DNA from: JBMORO01 sp049322295
GTDB taxonomy: Bacteria; Patescibacteriota; Minisyncoccia; RBG-13-40-8-A
NCBI GenBank assembly: GCA_049322295.1
Contig: JBMORO010000031.1
Coordinates: 1 to 12,270 of the forward strand
DNA length: 12,270 nt
Reading direction: 5' to 3'
How positions within the stretch are numbered: position 1 is the first letter of the stretch; each line of letters begins with the position of its first letter. The notes under the pieces are model-generated. The model was not told where the DNA came from and ran no database searches. It saw only the letters and a list, made by a program, of their open reading frames with translations. The translations under genes and the position numbers were made by a program. Positions 1-6,850 of the stretch are shown piece after piece.

Positions 1-153
1 CCCCCACACCAATTTTACTAGCATATAAGCAAGCGAAGCGCGAGTGGCGAATAGCCACAACCCAATATGGGCGAAGCGCTTCGCCTAGGAAGTATTCCAC
101 TATTCGTGGAACGCACTTCGCAAAATATATCTCTGGTAAAATTGGTGTGGGGG
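1..153 (+). repeat. Hairpin-bounded rRNA insertion A in 23S helix 25 region
   Basis: The first 18 nt, CCCCCACACCAATTTTAC, are the perfect reverse complement of 136-153. They enclose about 117 nt. In E. coli the sequence just before the block matching 154 (TGACGGCGTGC) is the short helix 25, so this is an insertion or expansion at its tip. Inside are small hairpins: GTGGC-GAATA-GCCAC (44-58), the palindrome GGCGAAGCGCTTCGCC (70-85) and TTCCAC-TATTC-GTGGAA (95-111). No ORF is credible. The termini match those of the insertions at 1961 and 3621. Helix 25 is a known site for RNase III-excised intervening sequences in other bacteria, so excision is plausible but is inference. The left edge may continue outside the window. 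Confidence 0.85.
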
Positions 154-1489
154 TGACGGCGTGCTTTTTGCAGAACGACCCAACGAGTTTTTGTGTCTTC
201 TTTGTCTAAGTCTTTTTTGATGGAGACAGAGGGAAACCGAGTGTGAATAGCGCGAATGTCCCCGACTTGTCGGGGGCGAGATGACACAAAAGACCCGAAG
301 CCAGGCGAGCTACCCATGGCCAGGATGAAGGCCGATGAAAATCGGTCGGAGGTCCGCACCCACCAGCCGAGCAATACTGGGGGATGAGCTGTGGGTTGAA
401 GTGAAAAGCTTATCGAGCCTGGTAATAGCTGGTTCTCCTCGAAATAGCTTTTGGGCTAGCCTTCTATCAAGATCTCCAGAGGTAGAGCACTGGAAAGAAT
501 ACTGTGGGATGACCTAGGTATTTTTACCAAACTCCGAATGCTGGAAGATTAAATAGAGGAGTAAGACTACGGGGGCTAAGCTTCGTGGTCAAAAGGGAAA
601 AAGCCCTGATCGTCATCTAAGGTCCCTAAGCTAAGTTAAGTGATAAAAGAAGTATCTTGCCTTTGACAGGTGGGATGTTAGCTTAGAAGTAGCTATCATT
701 TAAAAAGTGTGTAACAACTTACCACTCTATGTTCAACTATGGCGAGGTGCGCTGAAAATGTTCGGGGCTAAACTTAGCACCGAAGATACGGCCCGCTCAG
801 AGCGCTTGCGCTTTTGAGCGGGGGTAGAGGAGCATTTTTCTGACAGTGAAGTCGTCTTGTAAGAGACGGTGGAGTCAGAAGAAGAGAGAATGTTGGGATG
901 AGTAACCGCAAATCCGATGAGAAATCGGATCACCGAAAACCCAAGGTTTCCTTGGCAATGGAAATCAGCCAAGGGTTAGGCGAACCTAAGGCGACCCCGA
1001 AAGGGTTAGTCGATGGACAAGGCGTTAATATTCGCCTCCTCCCTTACTATATCAAAGGAGTGACGTAGTTTTGTAAATTAGGCGGGTTATTGGATTCTCG
1101 TTTTTGACTTGAGGATGTCTTTGAGGCAAATCCCAAAGGCACCAGTCCAAGAGTTGAAAAAAGTTTTGACCTCGGTCGAAGCAATTTAATTGAGCAAACT
1201 ACCGAGAAAATCTTCTAGATATAATAGTGAGGGATTCGTACCGCAAACCGACACAGGTGGGTAGGGCGAGAAGCCCAAGGTGAACGGGTGAAACCTCGTT
1301 AAGGAACTCGGCAAAATAACGGCCGTAAGTTCGCAATAAGGCCTTCCGCTCATGAAAACTGAGCGGACGCAGCTAAAGATCCCTAGCGACTGTTTACTAA
1401 AAACACAGGTCCCTGCTAACTCGTAAGAGGATGTATAGGGGCTGACGCTTGACCAGTGCTAGAAGGTCAACGGCGTCGGTTGCTTCGCT

Positions 1490-1640
1490 TTCGCTTCACA
1501 ACCGTCTTCAATTTCTAATTTCTAATATCTAATTTCTAAACAAATTCAAAATTCAAATTTTCAAAATTCAAAAATTGTTTAGGATTTAGAAATTAGGATT
1601 TAGGATTTGAAGTGAAGATGCGAAGCGTAAGCGGAGCAGC
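1490..1640 (+). repeat. AT-rich imperfect palindrome inserted in 23S helix 68 region
   Basis: E. coli has only a short helix 68 here. This gene has about 150 nt extra. Two 38-nt arms, 1506-1543 and 1575-1612, are imperfect reverse complements, with roughly six or seven positions that are not Watson-Crick. Each arm is built from tandem CTAATTT/CTAAATC-like units. The apex repeats ATTCAAAA-like units. GC-rich GCTTCGCTTTCGCTTCAC and its partly complementary right side (1611-1630) extend the stem. It does not share the CCCCC..ACCAATT termini of the other insertions, so it is a different element type. Exact insertion limits are uncertain. Confidence 0.7.
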
Positions 1641-1960
1641 TGAACGCTCGAAGCCCTAGTGAACGTCGGCGATAACTATAATCGTCCTAAGGTACCGAAA
1701 TTCCTTGGCATGTAAGTTATGTCCTGCAGGAAAAGCGGAACGACTGGGGAACTGTCTCAACGAGGAGCCCGGTGAAAATGCAATGTCGGTGAAGATGCCG
1801 ACTACTTACGGTAAGACGGAAAGACCCCGGGAGCTTTACTATAAGTTCTCATTGGCTTATTGGTTTGGATGCGTAGAATAGTGGGGAGGCTTTGAAGTCC
1901 TGACTTCGGTTGGGATGGAGCCGACAGTGAAATACCCATCTTTCAAAATAATAAATCTAA

Positions 1961-2106
1961 CCCCCTTCACCAATTTTGCTGTTATTATATTGAGCGGCGC
2001 TTGCCCGAATAGGGCAGGGCTATTCGCCCTCGCGCCGCCCGAGAGTTGTACAGTTTACTTAATTTAAAGTTAATCGTGTTATGCAACGGCAAAATTGGTG
2101 AGGGGG
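1961..2106 (+). repeat. Hairpin-bounded rRNA insertion B in 23S helix 79 region
   Basis: This replaces the apical part of helix 79. The flanks AAATCTAA and GACAGTGAGCGCTGGGTAG align with E. coli around 2195 and 2225. The left arm CCCCC-TT-CACCAATTTTGCTGTT (1961-1983) pairs with AACGGCAAAATTGGTG-A-GGGGG (2085-2106), giving about 21 pairs with one G-U and a small internal bulge. The interior contains a second GC-rich hairpin built on GCCCGAATAG (about 2002-2011) and CTATTCGCCC (about 2020-2029). The terminal CCCCC..CACCAATTTT is nearly the same as in insertion A. No ORF. Confidence 0.85.
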
Positions 2107-2452
2107 GACAGTGAGCGCTGGGTAGTTTAAGTGGGGCGCTTGCCTCCTAAAAGGTAACGGAGGCGTTTATCAAGGTTGGCTAGCTCCGGATGGAAATCGG
2201 AGTGGTCGTGTAAAGGCATAAGCCAGCTTTACTGCAAGACGGGCATGTCGCGCAGTTGGGAAACCAGAACTTAGTGAACCGACCCTGGATTATAGAATCG
2301 GGGAGGACATCGGACAAAAGCTACCCCGGGGATAACAGGCTGGTAGGTGCTGAGAGCCCATATCGACGCACCTGTTCGGCACCTCGATGTCGGCTCATCC
2401 TATCCTGGGGCTGGAGAAGGTCCCAAGGGTTTGGCTGTTCGCCAATTAAAAG

Positions 2453-2492
<40 letters not shown>

Positions 2493-2539
2493 ACCCTATC
2501 TACCGTAGGCGTGGATACTTGAGAGAGGTCATCCCTAGT

Positions 2540-3296
2540 AAGCAATTGCTACTATCCGAAGTAATTCGGATTGACAACGCGGCTTATAACGGTGGAATCT
2601 TTAAAAATTTGGTCTGTTGATAATCATTATTGCTATGGTCCAGCAATTGTGATACAATTTACTTGAGGACCAGATAATTTTTAAGATAATACCGTGGGAA
2701 GTCGATCTAAGACGAATTTAGCATATATAGCAGGCTTTCTTGATGGCGATGGAAGTTTAATGTTGCAAATCAAGAAACGGAAAGACGGAAAGTTGAAAAG
2801 AAGATTTATGTTTACTATTTGTTTTTATCAGGATTCGAGGCATGAGAAGCCATTATATTGGATTAGAGATATTTTAGGAATTGGTTATATATCAAAACGA
2901 AATGACGGAATTACCGAATTGAGAATCAATGGATATAAACAAAGTAATCGAATATTGGGGAAATTAATTCCTTTTATAAGATTTAAGAAAGGTCAAGCAA
3001 AAGCAATGTATAAAGCCACGAGCATCTTGTCAAGAAAAGAAGATGGTAAATTAACTAAAAAGGACCTGTATAAATTAATAGATTATATTTTGACTATTCA
3101 GAAGAGCAACTATATAACCAAAAGAAAGAAAACAAAAAAAGATTTGCTAAAAATTTTGGATTTGACCCCCTAACGACTTGAACCGACTTAATGTCGGTTC
3201 AGAGTTCCGACGCAGTATCGGGGCTAATACGCCGCCTCCCGATGAAAATCGGGATGAAGATATAGTCTACACTTCTAGTGATAGAAGATTAATGTG
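2540..3296 (+). other. Group I self-splicing intron in the 23S sarcin-ricin loop
   Basis: The universally conserved CCTAGTACGAGAGG is split. CCTAGT ends at 2539 and ACGAGAGG resumes at 3297. The 5' exon ends in U and the intron ends in G (AATGTG), as group I introns require. The intron 3' part shows a stem CCCGAT-GAAA-ATCGGG (P8-like, ~3238-3253). Next is AAGATATAGTCT (~3257-3268), the classic group I P7 3' strand, and then CTTCTA-GTGA-TAGAAG (P9-like, ~3272-3287). GACTT (~3175-3179), just after the endonuclease stop codon, is a candidate P7 5' strand. The first ~150 nt hold the 5' core. I did not resolve P3-P6 or the subgroup. Insertion follows E. coli U2656. The intron is about 757 nt including its ORF. 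Confidence 0.85.
2694..3173 (+). CDS. Intron-encoded LAGLIDADG homing endonuclease, I-CreI-like, single motif
   Basis: A 159-aa protein with one LAGLIDADG helix, LAYIAGFLDGDGSL (residues 9-22). D19 aligns with the metal-binding catalytic Asp20 of I-CreI. The rest follows the I-CreI order: a strand region ending in CFYQD (Q46 near I-CreI Gln47), then LGIGYISKR (61-69), then PFIRFKKGQAKAM (93-105), whose lysines match the region of I-CreI Lys98. One motif and a length close to I-CreI's 163 aa indicate a homodimer that cleaves the intronless 23S allele and spreads the intron. The start is GTG with no convincing Shine-Dalgarno site. The ORF sits inside the intron and must be translated from intron or pre-rRNA. 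The lysine-rich tail is intact and nothing suggests decay. Confidence 0.93.
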   Translation: MGSRSKTNLAYIAGFLDGDGSLMLQIKKRKDGKLKRRFMFTICFYQDSRHEKPLYWIRDILGIGYISKRNDGITELRINGYKQSNRILGKLIPFIRFKKGQAKAMYKATSILSRKEDGKLTKKDLYKLIDYILTIQKSNYITKRKKTKKDLLKILDLTP

Positions 3297-3376
3297 ACGA
3301 GAGGACCGGGATGAACGAACCTCTGGTGTATCAGCTGTCGAGCCATCGGCACTGCTGAGTAGCTATGTTCGGCAGA

Positions 3377-3407
<31 letters not shown>

Positions 3408-3620
3408 TCTTCTCAAGATTAGGTATCATAGATTGGTCGAAGACTACGACCTTAATAGGCTTCAGGTGTAAGTCCTGTAAAGGATTTAGCCGAGAAGTAC
3501 TAATAAATCATTTGCCTGTTTATTAGCTGACATTTTGTGGACATTAATAAAAAATCGTGACTATTATAGGGGGGTATACTGGGGATGCTCCACCCGTTTC
3601 CATTCCGAACGCGGAAGTTC

Positions 3621-3786
3621 ATCCCCCACCAATTGTACATTTTTGTGGCGACTATACTGGGTTTGTCCCACCTGATTCCATACCGAACTCAGAAGTGAAA
3701 TGACCCAAGGCCGATGGTAGTGCTTTTGCGCGAGAGTAGGTAGTTGCCACAAAAGTGTAGAACATACTCAATAATTGGTGGGGGAT
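3621..3786 (+). repeat. Hairpin-bounded rRNA insertion C, carrying a complete 5S gene
   Basis: The 14-nt arms ATCCCCCACCAATT (3621-3634) and AATTGGTGGGGGAT (3773-3786) are perfect reverse complements. They bound an insertion that splits the outer 5S gene. The CCCCC..ACCAATT ends match those of insertions A and B. Between the arms lie a few nt, then a full 5S rRNA (3641-3754), then an 18-nt AT-rich spacer. The arms would form a stem of the kind RNase III cleaves, releasing the inner 5S. That processing is inferred. Confidence 0.88.
3641..3754 (+). rRNA. rrf: Inner, complete 5S rRNA nested inside the outer 5S gene
   Basis: A 114-nt intact 5S. Helix I pairs 3641-3653 (TTTTGTGGCGACT) with 3742-3754 (AGTTGCCACAAAA) over 13 positions with one G-U. 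Helix II pairs TGGGT (3658-3662) with ACCCA (3703-3707). Helix III includes CTGA (3672-3675) with TCAG (3689-3692). The loop sequence CCGAACTCAGAAGTGAAA is essentially the E. coli 5S sequence, and CCGATGGTAGT and GCGAGAGTAGG are canonical. It is closer to consensus than the outer copy, so it is my candidate for the working 5S. It sits on the same strand as the host gene. Confidence 0.92.
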
Positions 3787-3869
3787 AAAATTCCCCAAGG
3801 CCGATGGTAGTCCTTTAGGGCGAGAGTAGGTCGCCCTCTTATAATGGTCATAATTGGTATAAAAAATAT

Positions 3870-3974
3870 ATGGAAAGACGACAATATCAAATTAACTTAG
3901 TTATGCATTGGACCCCTTCTTGCGAAGATTTTAAATGGGGTGATTTGATGTTGTTATTTAAATTTTTGGATTAA
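3870..3974 (+). CDS. Possible 34-aa small protein
   Basis: ATG at 3870 opens a 34-codon frame ending in TAA at 3972-3974. It is rich in aromatic and charged residues (HWTPSCEDFKWGDLM in the middle). TATAAA at 3858-3863 leaves 6 nt before the ATG, the same -10-to-start spacing seen at other leaderless genes here. No Shine-Dalgarno site and no recognised family. It lies between the 5S gene and the hairpin at 4007, so it could equally be chance in the rRNA trailer. Confidence 0.25.
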   Translation: MERRQYQINLVMHWTPSCEDFKWGDLMLLFKFLD

Positions 3975-4006
3975 TTTTATATTTTATTTTTGAATATCGA
4001 CACCAG

Positions 4007-4035
4007 ATCGCCCCTTAGTGGGGCGATTTAAATTT
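4007..4035 (+). terminator. Probable terminator of the rRNA operon
   Basis: An 8-bp perfect stem ATCGCCCC (4007-4014) / GGGGCGAT (4020-4027) with a 5-nt loop, followed by an interrupted T-rich run TTAAATTTATTTT. It is the only strong hairpin between the 5S genes and the acetyltransferase gene. Confidence 0.6.
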
Positions 4036-4055
4036 ATTTTAAGGGGGTTCTTTAA

Positions 4056-4637
4056 ATGGAGAATTTAAAAAAGGAGAGTCCAAGGATTATTTTCTTGGAA
4101 GGGAAAAAGGTAATCCTAAGACCAGTGAATAAAGAAACAGATTTACAAAAGTCTTTAAAATGGATAAATGATCCAGGGATTAGACAATTTATTTCAGTTT
4201 TTTTACCAACCAATAAAAAGCAAGAAGAAGAATGGTTTGATAGAGAAGAGAAAAATAATGTAAGATTAGCCATTGAGACAAAAGAAGGTAAGTATATTGG
4301 GAACATATCTTTGGCGGGCATCGATTATCGACATGGCATAGCAGAGGTCGGGATTTTTATCGGCGAAAAACAATATTGGAACAGAGGCTATGGGACAGAT
4401 GCTACAATGATTTTGCTTGAGTATGCCTTCAATGTCTTAAATTTAAGAAAAATTAAGTGGAGAGCGTTTGCTTTTAATGGACGCAGTATCGATTGCAGCA
4501 AGAAGTGCGGTTATAAAGTTGAGGCAGTTTTGAAAAAGGAATGGTTTAAAGATGGAAAATATGTTGATATGGTCTGTTTAGCGATTTTTAAAAAGGATTT
4601 CTTAAAGACCTGGAGGGATTACCAAAACGGCTCATAA
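4056..4637 (+). CDS. GNAT family N-acetyltransferase, RimJ/RimL-like
   Basis: A 193-aa protein with the layout of the Acetyltransf_3 (RimJ/RimL, also SpeG-like) branch of GNAT enzymes, which move an acetyl group from acetyl-CoA to an amine. It opens with a ligand-side strand GKKVILRPVN (16-25), then WINDP (36-40). The acetyl-CoA pyrophosphate loop is YWNRGYGTDA (107-116), fitting Q/RxxGxG. IKWRAFAFNGRSIDCSKKCGY (133-153) is the usual strand followed by the N..S...K.G segment, with SIDCSKKCGY replacing the commoner NxxSxxLxEKxGF. The length is normal. The start is supported by AAGGGGG (4041-4047) 8 nt before the ATG. The substrate cannot be read from sequence. It appears to be a single-gene unit with a terminator overlapping its 3' end. 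Confidence 0.9.
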   Translation: MENLKKESPRIIFLEGKKVILRPVNKETDLQKSLKWINDPGIRQFISVFLPTNKKQEEEWFDREEKNNVRLAIETKEGKYIGNISLAGIDYRHGIAEVGIFIGEKQYWNRGYGTDATMILLEYAFNVLNLRKIKWRAFAFNGRSIDCSKKCGYKVEAVLKKEWFKDGKYVDMVCLAIFKKDFLKTWRDYQNGS

Positions 4638-4657
4638 AAAGGGCCGTTTTTCTTTTT
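4624..4657 (+). terminator. Rho-independent terminator after the acetyltransferase gene
   Basis: The stem AAAACGGCTC (4624-4633) / GGGCCGTTTT (4641-4650) has 10 pairs including one G-U and a 7-nt loop, and runs into TCTTTTTCT. The left arm overlaps the last codons of the acetyltransferase gene. Confidence 0.85.
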
Positions 4658-4671
4658 CTCCAAAAATCTGC

Positions 4672-4677
4672 TATAAT
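4672..4677 (+). promoter_or_regulatory. -10 box TATAAT of a leaderless promoter
   Basis: A perfect TATAAT lies 7 nt before the ATG at 4685, which puts the expected transcription start at or within a base of the start codon. No Shine-Dalgarno site exists and the preceding terminator is 15 nt away. The -35 region is weak. Confidence 0.7.
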
Positions 4678-4684
4678 AAAATCA

Positions 4685-5497
4685 ATGAGCCGTTATCTAA
4701 AAAAACAACTTACCATTCTTATTGTTTTTCTGCTGATTATTCTAGCCGTGGGATTTGGAATTTATTTTTTAATTAATCCTGTTGGTAAAGAAACTTGCTT
4801 TGACGGGATTCAAAATCAAAGTGAAGAAGGAATAGATTGTGGTGGTCCCTGCGGTCCCTGTAGGAAAAAGCCAGACAAACCATTGCAAATTCTTTCCCAA
4901 AGTTTTATTCCCACTCTCGAAAATAATTTTGATTTAGTTGGCAAGATAGAAAATCCTAACACTGATTGGGGGGTAGAGTCAGTAGTTTATAGATTTAGTT
5001 TATATGACGAAAATAACCAGCTGATTGGTTCTTTAGAAGGAAATACCTATCTTTTGCCTCAAGAAATTAAATACATTGTTGAGCAGAGATTTTACGCAAT
5101 TAACCCCCCTAGCAGAATAAGTTTAGAAATAAAAAATCTAAAATGGCAAAGATTTCAAGATTTTGAAGAATTGCAATTAAAAGTCAAAGACAAGAGTCAT
5201 CAATTAGTTGACGGAAAATATCAACTATCTGGAGATATTGAGAATAAAAGCACCTATAATTTAGATAGAGTTGAAATAATTGGTTTACTTTTTGATGAAG
5301 AACAAAATATTATTGCTGCTGGTAAGACAAATATAAACACCTTTGTTATGAATGAAACTCGCTATTTTGAAATAAACTGGCCAGATCAGATTAGCAAAGA
5401 AGTTTTTTCCTCTGAAATTAAAACTTATACTAATGTTTTCTTAGATGACAATTTTATGAGAGTTCACGGCAGTAAAGAAAAGTTCCAAGAATATTAA
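4685..5497 (+). CDS. Membrane-anchored extracytoplasmic protein with Cys-rich motif and FxLYD-like domains
   Basis: A 270-aa protein. Basic residues MSRYLKK are followed by one hydrophobic segment (about 9-31), so it should be anchored in the membrane with the bulk outside. Just after the anchor is ETCFDGIQNQSEEGIDCGG (36-54), with Cys 38, 52, 56 and 59, a CxDGxxNxxExGxDCGGxCxxC motif I know from surface proteins, common in Patescibacteria. It could bind a metal or form disulfides. The rest reads as two similar beta-rich units: DLVGKIENPN..VVYRFSLYD (about 83-108) and QLSGDIENKS..VEIIGLLFD (about 180-205). These resemble FxLYD-type domains, suggesting duplication. The start has no ribosome site, fitting leaderless translation. 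It is probably co-transcribed with the RodA-like gene 8 nt downstream, which suggests an envelope role. Function is not known. Confidence 0.75.
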   Translation: MSRYLKKQLTILIVFLLIILAVGFGIYFLINPVGKETCFDGIQNQSEEGIDCGGPCGPCRKKPDKPLQILSQSFIPTLENNFDLVGKIENPNTDWGVESVVYRFSLYDENNQLIGSLEGNTYLLPQEIKYIVEQRFYAINPPSRISLEIKNLKWQRFQDFEELQLKVKDKSHQLVDGKYQLSGDIENKSTYNLDRVEIIGLLFDEEQNIIAAGKTNINTFVMNETRYFEINWPDQISKEVFSSEIKTYTNVFLDDNFMRVHGSKEKFQEY

Positions 5498-5505
5498 AAT
5501 TAAAT

Positions 5506-6594
5506 ATGTTCCTATACATCTTAAAAAAACTTGATTGGGTCTTAGTGATCGGTGTTTTGCTTTTATGCGGGATTGGGCTTTTGTCGATTTATAGCACTGT
5601 TTATACTAAAGAAGCAGAGGTTTTCTATAAGCAGATGATTTTTGTAATCATCGGCTTTTTTTTAATGTTCGTTTTTGCTACTTTAGATTATCGGATTTTT
5701 AGAAGTCACCCTACTCTTTTAGTTTTTGTTTATATTGTCAATATTTTACTTTTAGTCGCGGTGCTAATTTTTGGTAAAGAAGTAAGAGGAGCAGTTAGTT
5801 GGATAAGAGTCGGTCCTTTAAATTTTGAACCTGTGGAAATAGCAAAATTAGTAATGATTTTAATTTTGGCTGAATATTTTTCTCTCCGTCATATCGAACT
5901 TTATCGGATTCGTCATATTGTTATTTCGGGAATTTATATGATTATTCCAGTAGCTTTGGTTTTTTTTCAGCCAGATTTGGGTTCAGCTATGATTTTAGTT
6001 TTCTTATGGTTGGGAGTAATGATTATTGCTGGAATTAAACTTCGAGAGTTATTAACTTTATTTTTAATCGGCTTAATAATTTTTCTTATTGCTTGGTTTG
6101 GGGTTTTGAGACCCTATCAAAAAGATAGAATTATTACTTTTATAAATCCCTATCTTGATCCTCTGGGTTCGGGTTATCATCGAATTCAGTCAATGATTGC
6201 TATTGGTTCAGGTCAATTATGGGGTAGGGGGCTGGGTCAGGGTTCCCAAAGTCAATTGAAATTTTTACCCGATAGGACCACTGATTTTATTTTTGCTTCT
6301 ATTGCTGAAGAAATGGGATTTATTGGGGTGGTTTTGATTTTTGTTTTTTATTTTTTGCTGTTTTTTAGAATCTTAAAAATTGCCTTAAGCGCGACTAATA
6401 ATTTTTCCCGCCTTTTCTGTGTTGGCGCGTGTATTGTTTTTATTTTTCAAGTAGCCGTAAATATTGGAATGAATTTAGGTCTTTTGCCCATTGCTGGCAT
6501 TTCTCTGCCCTTTATTAGTTACGGAGGCAGTAATTTATTGATTAATTTTATTATTATCGGGATTATTCAAAGTATTGCCGTTCGCACTAAATAA
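5506..6594 (+). CDS. rodA: SEDS-family peptidoglycan glycosyltransferase, RodA-like
   Basis: A 362-aa polytopic membrane protein of the SEDS family, which polymerises lipid II glycan strands with a class B penicillin-binding protein. Signature segments are EPVEIAKL (108-115), FQPDLGSA (154-161), and GSGYHRIQSMIAIGSGQLWG (221-240) leading into RGLGQGSQSQLKFLPDRTTD (241-260). Asp260 in TTDFIF corresponds to the essential Asp of RodA (Asp262 in E. coli). GISLPFISYGGSN (331-343) is the conserved C-terminal motif. The pattern LPDRTTDFIF and the length favour RodA (elongation) over FtsW, though RodA and FtsW are hard to separate without a tree. It follows the anchored Cys-motif protein by 8 nt with no clear ribosome site, so it probably shares its mRNA. 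No penicillin-binding protein gene is in the window. Confidence 0.93.
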   Translation: MFLYILKKLDWVLVIGVLLLCGIGLLSIYSTVYTKEAEVFYKQMIFVIIGFFLMFVFATLDYRIFRSHPTLLVFVYIVNILLLVAVLIFGKEVRGAVSWIRVGPLNFEPVEIAKLVMILILAEYFSLRHIELYRIRHIVISGIYMIIPVALVFFQPDLGSAMILVFLWLGVMIIAGIKLRELLTLFLIGLIIFLIAWFGVLRPYQKDRIITFINPYLDPLGSGYHRIQSMIAIGSGQLWGRGLGQGSQSQLKFLPDRTTDFIFASIAEEMGFIGVVLIFVFYFLLFFRILKIALSATNNFSRLFCVGACIVFIFQVAVNIGMNLGLLPIAGISLPFISYGGSNLLINFIIIGIIQSIAVRTK

Positions 6595-6713
6595 AAACCC
6601 AAAGCCCATATTTGTCCAATAAGGGGGAGACCTTACACCCCCCTTATTTTATTTATATTACATACACTAATGACTTTCCCCCTTAATACAAATATAAACT
6701 TTGGGTTTTTATT
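6590..6713 (+). repeat. Long inverted repeat after rodA, probable terminator with alternative folds
   Basis: The 15-nt arms AATAAAAACCCAAAG (6590-6604) and CTTTGGGTTTTTATT (6699-6713) are perfect reverse complements. Inner arms ATATTTGT (6608-6615) / ACAAATAT (6688-6695) and AATAAGGGGGA (6618-6628) / TCCCCCTTAAT (6677-6687, one mismatch) extend the structure. The GGGTTTTTATTTT end makes it terminator-like. AATAAGGGGG can instead pair locally with CCCCCCTTATT (~6637-6648), so two mutually exclusive folds exist. The left arm overlaps the rodA stop codon. Confidence 0.7.
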
Positions 6714-6806
6714 TTGGACTTGGTGTGGAGTTTATTCGCTTTTGGCGGAGGTGGTCTTCTTGGCGAATAAATCCTCGCTAAGAGGGGGAGGTAGGACATC
6801 TTTAAG
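6714..6806 (+). other. Non-coding, GC-richer stretch with stem-loops
   Basis: Between the long inverted repeat and the next terminator I see no supported gene. TTTATTCGC (6731-6739) / GCGAATAAA (6763-6771) form a 9-bp stem, followed by CCTC-GCTAA-GAGG. Ending in a strong terminator (6807), this could be a short structured RNA or a leader, but it matches no RNA family I know. Confidence 0.35.
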
Positions 6807-6850
6807 GTGACACTTTTCTACGATTGGATAAAAGTGTCGCTTTTTGTTTT
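6807..6850 (+). terminator. Rho-independent terminator upstream of the 130-aa gene
   Basis: GTGACACTTTT (6807-6817) pairs with AAAAGTGTCGC (6830-6840) over 11 positions with one G-U, followed by TTTTTGTTTT. Its T-tract is the left edge of the 60-bp direct repeat. Confidence 0.85.

Larger units (their letters stand above)
3558..3850 (+). rRNA. Outer 5S rRNA gene, split by an insertion at 3621-3786
   Basis: Two halves of a 5S gene lie at 3558-3620 and 3787-3850. Helix I is closed by GACTATTATA (3559-3568) with TATAATGGTC (3840-3849). Helix II is closed by TGGGGA (3580-3585) with TCCCCA (3792-3797). Helix III is closed in part by CCGT (3594-3597) with GCGG (3611-3614). Conserved 5S sequence CCATTCCGAAC and CCAAGGCCGATGGTAGT with GCGAGAGTAGG is present. 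Without the insertion the RNA would be about 127-131 nt. The break falls between the 3' strands of helices III and II (loop B side). Because its helices differ from those of the inner gene but still pair, it looks like a diverged, still-foldable 5S and not random debris. Whether it is functional is unknown. Confidence 0.85.

Noticed and set aside
18..972. Open frames on both strands within the 5' part of the 23S gene (18-374 minus, 335-517 plus, 733-972 minus)
   Set aside because: They lie wholly within conserved 23S rRNA sequence or insertion A and have no protein-like features.
3564..3752. 62-codon minus-strand frame across the two 5S genes
   Set aside because: Antisense to well-supported 5S structure.
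4052..4321. 89-codon minus-strand frame
   Set aside because: Antisense to the acetyltransferase gene, whose motifs and ribosome site are clear.
6720..6728. TTGGTGTGG, matching the right end of rRNA insertion A
   Set aside because: Only 9 nt, no G-run after it and no complementary left end nearby; probably chance.
6670..6810. 46-codon plus-strand frame with a hydrophobic middle
   Set aside because: It begins inside the long hairpin and ends inside the terminator stem, with no ribosome site or -10 box.
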